Below, piece by piece: positions 60,617 through 64,000 of a DNA stretch of 64,000 nucleotides (position 1 is its first letter; each line of letters starts with the position of its first letter). The translations under genes and the position numbers were made by a program. The notes under the pieces are model-generated. The model made no database searches. It was not told the DNA's origin and worked only from the letters and a program-made list of their open reading frames with translations. Source of the stretch: Mesorhizobium tianshanense (GTDB lineage: Bacteria; Pseudomonadota; Alphaproteobacteria; Rhizobiales; Rhizobiaceae); contig NZ_VLKT01000029.1 in assembly GCF_007830515.1 (NCBI RefSeq), positions 1 through 64,000 of the forward strand. Direction: 5' to 3'.

Positions 60617-61677
60617 AGGTCGATCGAGCCCCGATAGATGACGCCGCCGTCGCGGCGCGGCACGATGCGGCCGATCGGCGTCACCGTCTCGCCGGCCTCC
60701 TGCAGCACGGCCGCGACCTGCGCGGCCTGGCCGGAGGCGACGGCGAGGATCATGCCGACGCCGCAGTTGAAGGTGCGCATCATCTCTTCCGGCGCCACGC
60801 CGCCGGTCTTCGCCAGCCATGAGAACACCGCCGGCACCTCGATGGCGTCGAGGTCGAGCTCGGCGGAAAAATCCTTGGGCAGGACGCGCGGGATGTTCTC
60901 GGGAAAGCCGCCGCCGGTGATGTGGGCCAGCGCCTTGATGCCATGCGTGCCGCGGATCGCCTTGAGGATCGACTTGACGTAGATGCGGGTCGGCTCGAGC
61001 AGCGCCTCGGCCAACGTGGCTTCATCATTGAAGGGCGCCGGATCGGTCCACGAAAGGCCGCTGGTGGCCACGATGCGGCGGACCAGCGAAAAGCCGTTCG
61101 AATGCAGGCCCGACGAGGCCAGCCCCAACAGCACGTCGCCCTCGACGATGTCGTCGGTCGGCAGCAGCTGGCCGCGTTCGGCAGCGCCCACGGCAAAGCC
61201 GGCAAGATCATAGTCCTTGCCGTGATACATGCCGGGCATTTCCGCCGTCTCGCCGCCGATCAGCGCGCATCCGGCCTGCCGGCAGCCTTCGGCGATGCCG
61301 CCGACGATCGAGGCACCCTGGTCGGGGTCCAGCTTGCCAGTGGCGAAATAGTCGAGGAAGAACAATGGCTCGGCGCCTTGCACGACGATGTCGTTGACGC
61401 ACATGGCGACGAGGTCGATACCGATCGTGTCGTGCTTGCCCGCATCGATGGCGATCTTCAGCTTGGTGCCGACGCCGTCATTGGCGGCGACCAGCACCGG
61501 GTCGGTGAAGCCGGCGGCCTTGAGGTCGAACAGGCCGCCGAAGCCGCCGATCTCGCCATCGGCGCCCGGCCGGCGCGTCGCGCGCACCAGCGGCTTGATC
61601 TTCTCGACCATGAGATTGCCGGCATCGATGTCGACACCCGCCTCGGCATAGGTGAGCCCGTTCTTGCGCTTGCCCAT
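60613..61677 (-). CDS. purM: Phosphoribosylformylglycinamidine cyclo-ligase
   Basis: 354 residues from the ATG at 61677 (MGKRKNGLTYAEAGVDIDAG). It closes the imidazole ring to give AIR. It has the PurM/AIRS fold with FGGLFDLKAAGFTDPVLVAA, NDIVVQGAEPLFFLDYFATG, and GGETAEMPGMY. It is translationally coupled to purN. Confidence 0.96.
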   Translation of the reverse strand: MGKRKNGLTYAEAGVDIDAGNLMVEKIKPLVRATRRPGADGEIGGFGGLFDLKAAGFTDPVLVAANDGVGTKLKIAIDAGKHDTIGIDLVAMCVNDIVVQGAEPLFFLDYFATGKLDPDQGASIVGGIAEGCRQAGCALIGGETAEMPGMYHGKDYDLAGFAVGAAERGQLLPTDDIVEGDVLLGLASSGLHSNGFSLVRRIVATSGLSWTDPAPFNDEATLAEALLEPTRIYVKSILKAIRGTHGIKALAHITGGGFPENIPRVLPKDFSAELDLDAIEVPAVFSWLAKTGGVAPEEMMRTFNCGVGMILAVASGQAAQVAAVLQEAGETVTPIGRIVPRRDGGVIYRGSIDL

Positions 61678-62317
61678 CGCTGTTTTCCACTCGTTTGCGG
61701 GCTCTTCGCATGAACGGTTTTGCCTCGCAAGGCAAGCGGGTGTTGGTGGTGTTTCAGTCGGAAACTGGCCGAACGGGGCTCGATACACTCCAACAGTAGA
61801 AACAAATGCCCGCGAGAGCTGCAGCGATGACACCGACGGTCGCTACAGATCTAGGCTGGCCGTCGAACGGCAAGGTTCCATACGAGAGACTAGCGGCGAT
61901 CAAGTCGCTGCCGCGGTCCACAGACCCGGATTTGCTGAGACTGACCGCGCGAAAACGAAAACAATAGCAGCGGCCGTCAGCCAGAGAGGCCATGAGACCA
62001 GAAGGCCCGCGACTAGGGCAAGAACGAAACTGAAAAAAAGATCGTGCGCTGCCGCGTCGCGGTGCGGGGCTCCGAAAGATGCGAAGCCATGAGACTTCCC
62101 GTCACCCCGGCCAAATAGCAAAGCGTTACACGCAAAGCGATTGTGATTCTCTGTGCCATCGTCGTCAGATAGTGCGTTTTGCGTTTTGGAGTGCTGCGGG
62201 GATCTGCACCATTTTCGCTCCGGGCACGTCGACGGCTCTGCCTTTCACCGTTGGCCCTTGCCGTCGCCACCCATCTCCATCATCTATCAGCAAAACAAAA
62301 GCGACGGGACATGCATT
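61678..62317. other. 640-bp gap with only doubtful coding
   Basis: Between purM (minus) and the phosphatidyltransferase (plus). On the minus strand a frame from about 62156 begins MAQRITIALRVTLCYLAG, and another frame from about 62048 continues LFFSFVLALVAGLLVSWPLW, together resembling a two-helix membrane protein broken by a frameshift. Not strong enough to call a gene. Confidence 0.4.
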
Positions 62318-62875
62318 TTGACCATCCCCAACATCATCACGATCATGCGTTTCGTGCTGGTGCCGGCCGTGGTGCTGGCCATGTTGCAGGCGCGCTGGGA
62401 CTGGGCCTTTGCCGGCTTCGTCATCGCCGGCATTTCCGACGGCGTCGACGGCTTCATCGCCCGCCATTTCAACCAGTTTTCGCGGCTTGGCGCCTACCTC
62501 GACCCGATGGCCGACAAATTGCTGCTGGTCTCGGTGTTCGTAGTGCTGGGCTTCATCGGCGAGCTGCCTCTGTGGCTGGTCGTCACCATGGTGTCGCGTG
62601 ATGCGCTGATCGTCTGCGCCGTGCTTTTGTCCACCGTCATGGCCCACCCGGTCGAGATGAAGCCGCTGTTCGTGTCCAAGGCCAACACCGCCATCCAGAT
62701 CGTGCTGGCGGCGGTGGTGCTGGGCGAACTGGCCCTCGCCATCGATCTCGACCCGCTCAGGCCGGTGCTCATATTGCTGTCCGGGGTCTTGACCGTGGCT
62801 TCAGCCGCGGCCTATCTCGTGGCTTGGCTGAGGCATATGAGCGGCTATGGCGAAGGCTCCACACCGGGCAACTGA
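62318..62875 (+). CDS. CDP-alcohol phosphatidyltransferase family protein
   Basis: 185 residues if started at the TTG at 62318 (TIPNIITIMRFVLVPAVV); no ATG lies near the conserved start. The catalytic motif DGVDGFIARHFNQFSRLGAY-LDPMADK has all conserved Asp/Gly/Arg residues. Helices span the rest. It is a second PgsA-like enzyme, distinct from the one at 39.9 kb; it may make phosphatidylglycerophosphate, cardiolipin or another lipid. It overlaps the next gene by 29 bp. Confidence 0.88.
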   Translation: MTIPNIITIMRFVLVPAVVLAMLQARWDWAFAGFVIAGISDGVDGFIARHFNQFSRLGAYLDPMADKLLLVSVFVVLGFIGELPLWLVVTMVSRDALIVCAVLLSTVMAHPVEMKPLFVSKANTAIQIVLAAVVLGELALAIDLDPLRPVLILLSGVLTVASAAAYLVAWLRHMSGYGEGSTPGN

Positions 62876-64000
62876 CCAGGATATCGACGCGGCAGCCGAG
62901 GCTGCGGCATCGGCGGTGTTTCGCCGCCAGATCCGCTTCTGGCTGATCAGCGCCATCATCCTCGCGATCTTCCTCTATGTCTTCAGCGGCATCCTGCTGC
63001 CGTTCGTCGCCGGCATGGTGCTCGCCTACTTCCTCGACCCGGTCGCCGACCGGCTGGAGCGGCTCGGCCTGTCGCGGCTGATGGCGACGGTGGTCATCCT
63101 CATCGCCTTCATCGTCGTTCTGGTGCTGGCCTTCGTCATCCTCATTCCGGTGCTGGCCACGCAGATGGCCGATTTCGCCAGCAAGCTGCCGGAATACCTG
63201 ACCAGGCTGCAGACCCTGATCACCAGCTTCGATCCGAGATGGCTGGAAGAGAAATTCGGTGTCGACGCCAATGGCCTGCGCGAAGGGTTGAACTCGCTGC
63301 TGACATCCGGCTTCGGTCTCCTGACCACGGTGTTCACCTCGGTCTGGAGCTCCGGCGTGGCGCTGGTGTCGGTGGTCAGCCTGTTTGTCGTCACGCCCGT
63401 CGTCGCCTTCTACATGCTGCTCGACTGGGATCGCATGGTGACGATCGTCGACAGCTGGGTGCCGCGCGACTATGTCCAGACCGTCAGGGCGATCGCCAAG
63501 GACATCAACACCGCCACCGCCGGCTTCGTGCGCGGCCAGGGCACGCTGTGCCTGGTTCTGGGCGCTATGTATGCCACCGGCCTGACGCTGACCGGGCTGA
63601 ATTTCGGCATCCTCATCGGCCTGTTCGCCGGGCTGATCTCCTTCATTCCCTATGTCGGCTCGCTGACCGGGCTGGTGCTGGCCGTCGGCGTCGCCTTCGT
63701 TCAGTTCTGGCCGGACTGGACCATGGTCGCGGCGGTGGCCGGCGTGTTCTTCGTGGGCCAGTTCATCGAAGGCAACATTCTGCAACCGAGGTTGGTGGGA
63801 AAAAGCGTCGGCCTGCATCCGGTGTGGCTGATGTTTTCGCTGTTTGCCTTTGGCGCGCTGTTTGGCTTCGTCGGCTTGCTGATCGCCGTGCCGGCCTCTG
63901 CAGCGGTCGCCGTTCTGGTGCGCTTTGCCATTGCCCGCTATCTGGAATCGCCACTCTACAAGGGCCACGCCAATGAGCCGGTGCCGCCGCTGCCCGCGCG
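62847..64000 (+). CDS. AI-2E family transporter (PerM-like permease), 3' end off-window
   Basis: At least 384 residues; the stop lies beyond the right edge. Start ATG 62847 (MAKAPHRATDQDIDAAAEAA) within the end of the preceding gene. It has helices near 30-75, a soluble segment (QMADFASKLPEYLTRLQTLI), then the C-terminal block GLFAGLISFIPYVGSLTGLV and FIEGNILQPRLVGKSVGLHP, which is diagnostic for AI-2E/UPF0118 proteins. Roles reported in the family include Na+/H+ antiport and signal export; none can be assigned here. Confidence 0.9.
   Translation, partial: MAKAPHRATDQDIDAAAEAAASAVFRRQIRFWLISAIILAIFLYVFSGILLPFVAGMVLAYFLDPVADRLERLGLSRLMATVVILIAFIVVLVLAFVILIPVLATQMADFASKLPEYLTRLQTLITSFDPRWLEEKFGVDANGLREGLNSLLTSGFGLLTTVFTSVWSSGVALVSVVSLFVVTPVVAFYMLLDWDRMVTIVDSWVPRDYVQTVRAIAKDINTATAGFVRGQGTLCLVLGAMYATGLTLTGLNFGILIGLFAGLISFIPYVGSLTGLVLAVGVAFVQFWPDWTMVAAVAGVFFVGQFIEGNILQPRLVGKSVGLHPVWLMFSLFAFGALFGFVGLLIAVPASAAVAVLVRFAIARYLESPLYKGHANEPVPPLPA

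Noticed and set aside
62769..63968. Minus-strand open frame of 399 codons
   Set aside because: Antisense to the AI-2E permease gene; the translation is His/Gln/Asp-rich low complexity.
1..64000. tRNA, rRNA, riboswitch or CRISPR features
   Set aside because: I looked in the larger gaps for cloverleaf-like segments with GTTCRA-type arms and for B12 or SAM riboswitch cores near bluB and the PLP lyase, and saw none.

Overview
The window is chromosomal DNA from a high-GC alphaproteobacterium of the order Hyphomicrobiales (Rhizobiales), most probably Mesorhizobium or a close relative. Support comes from the gene orders fabD-fabG-acpP-fabF-mltG-yicC-gmk, lptF-lptG-lptD-surA-pdxA-rsmA and uvrC-pgsA-moaD-moaE, from small proteins of the DUF680 and DUF982 families, and from several copies of a palindromic intergenic repeat of the kind common in rhizobia. 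No nodulation, nitrogen-fixation, conjugation or phage genes are visible. The only mobile element is the end of an ISAs1-type insertion sequence at the left edge.

Layout. 1-337: IS end. 383-2308: membrane sulfatase/LTA-synthase-like phosphoglycerol transferase, separated from fabD by a near-consensus Pho box. 2574-9123: fatty acid synthesis, MltG, YicC and guanylate kinase. 9174-16980 (minus strand): lipopolysaccharide export (LptF, LptG, LptD), a SurA-like chaperone, PdxA and RsmA, tightly packed with overlapping starts and stops. 17.4-21.4 kb: a flavin mono-oxygenase remnant, a VOC protein, pepA-holC and a frameshifted MAPEG gene. 21653-27840: a FadR-type regulator, a PLP-dependent sulfur-amino-acid lyase and a complete CUT1 sugar-type ABC transporter, apparently one locus. 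28-36.5 kb: RlmJ, a class III cyclase with TPRs, TetR/DinB, a histone H1-like repeat protein, a GST and an outer membrane barrel protein. 36.9-41.3 kb: SDR-uvrC-pgsA-moaD-moaE.

41342-43926 (minus) is the most interesting block. It encodes a small secreted four-cysteine precursor (DUF2282), a DUF692 multinuclear iron enzyme, a DUF2063 partner and a DoxX membrane protein. This is the bufferin (gig-type) RiPP layout, a recently recognised copper/metal-stress peptide system. Upstream of the precursor is a sequence matching the Caulobacter sigma-F type ECF promoter (GTAAC-N16-CGAA class).

44.3-64 kb carries a META/YbaY protein, ndk, bluB, a GST, a second DinB, a UvrD-like helicase, an ABC-F ATPase, a molybdopterin oxidoreductase, a KefB-like antiporter with C-terminal Usp domains, a DUF680 protein, sixA, purN-purM, a second CDP-alcohol phosphatidyltransferase and the start of an AI-2E family permease that runs off the right edge.
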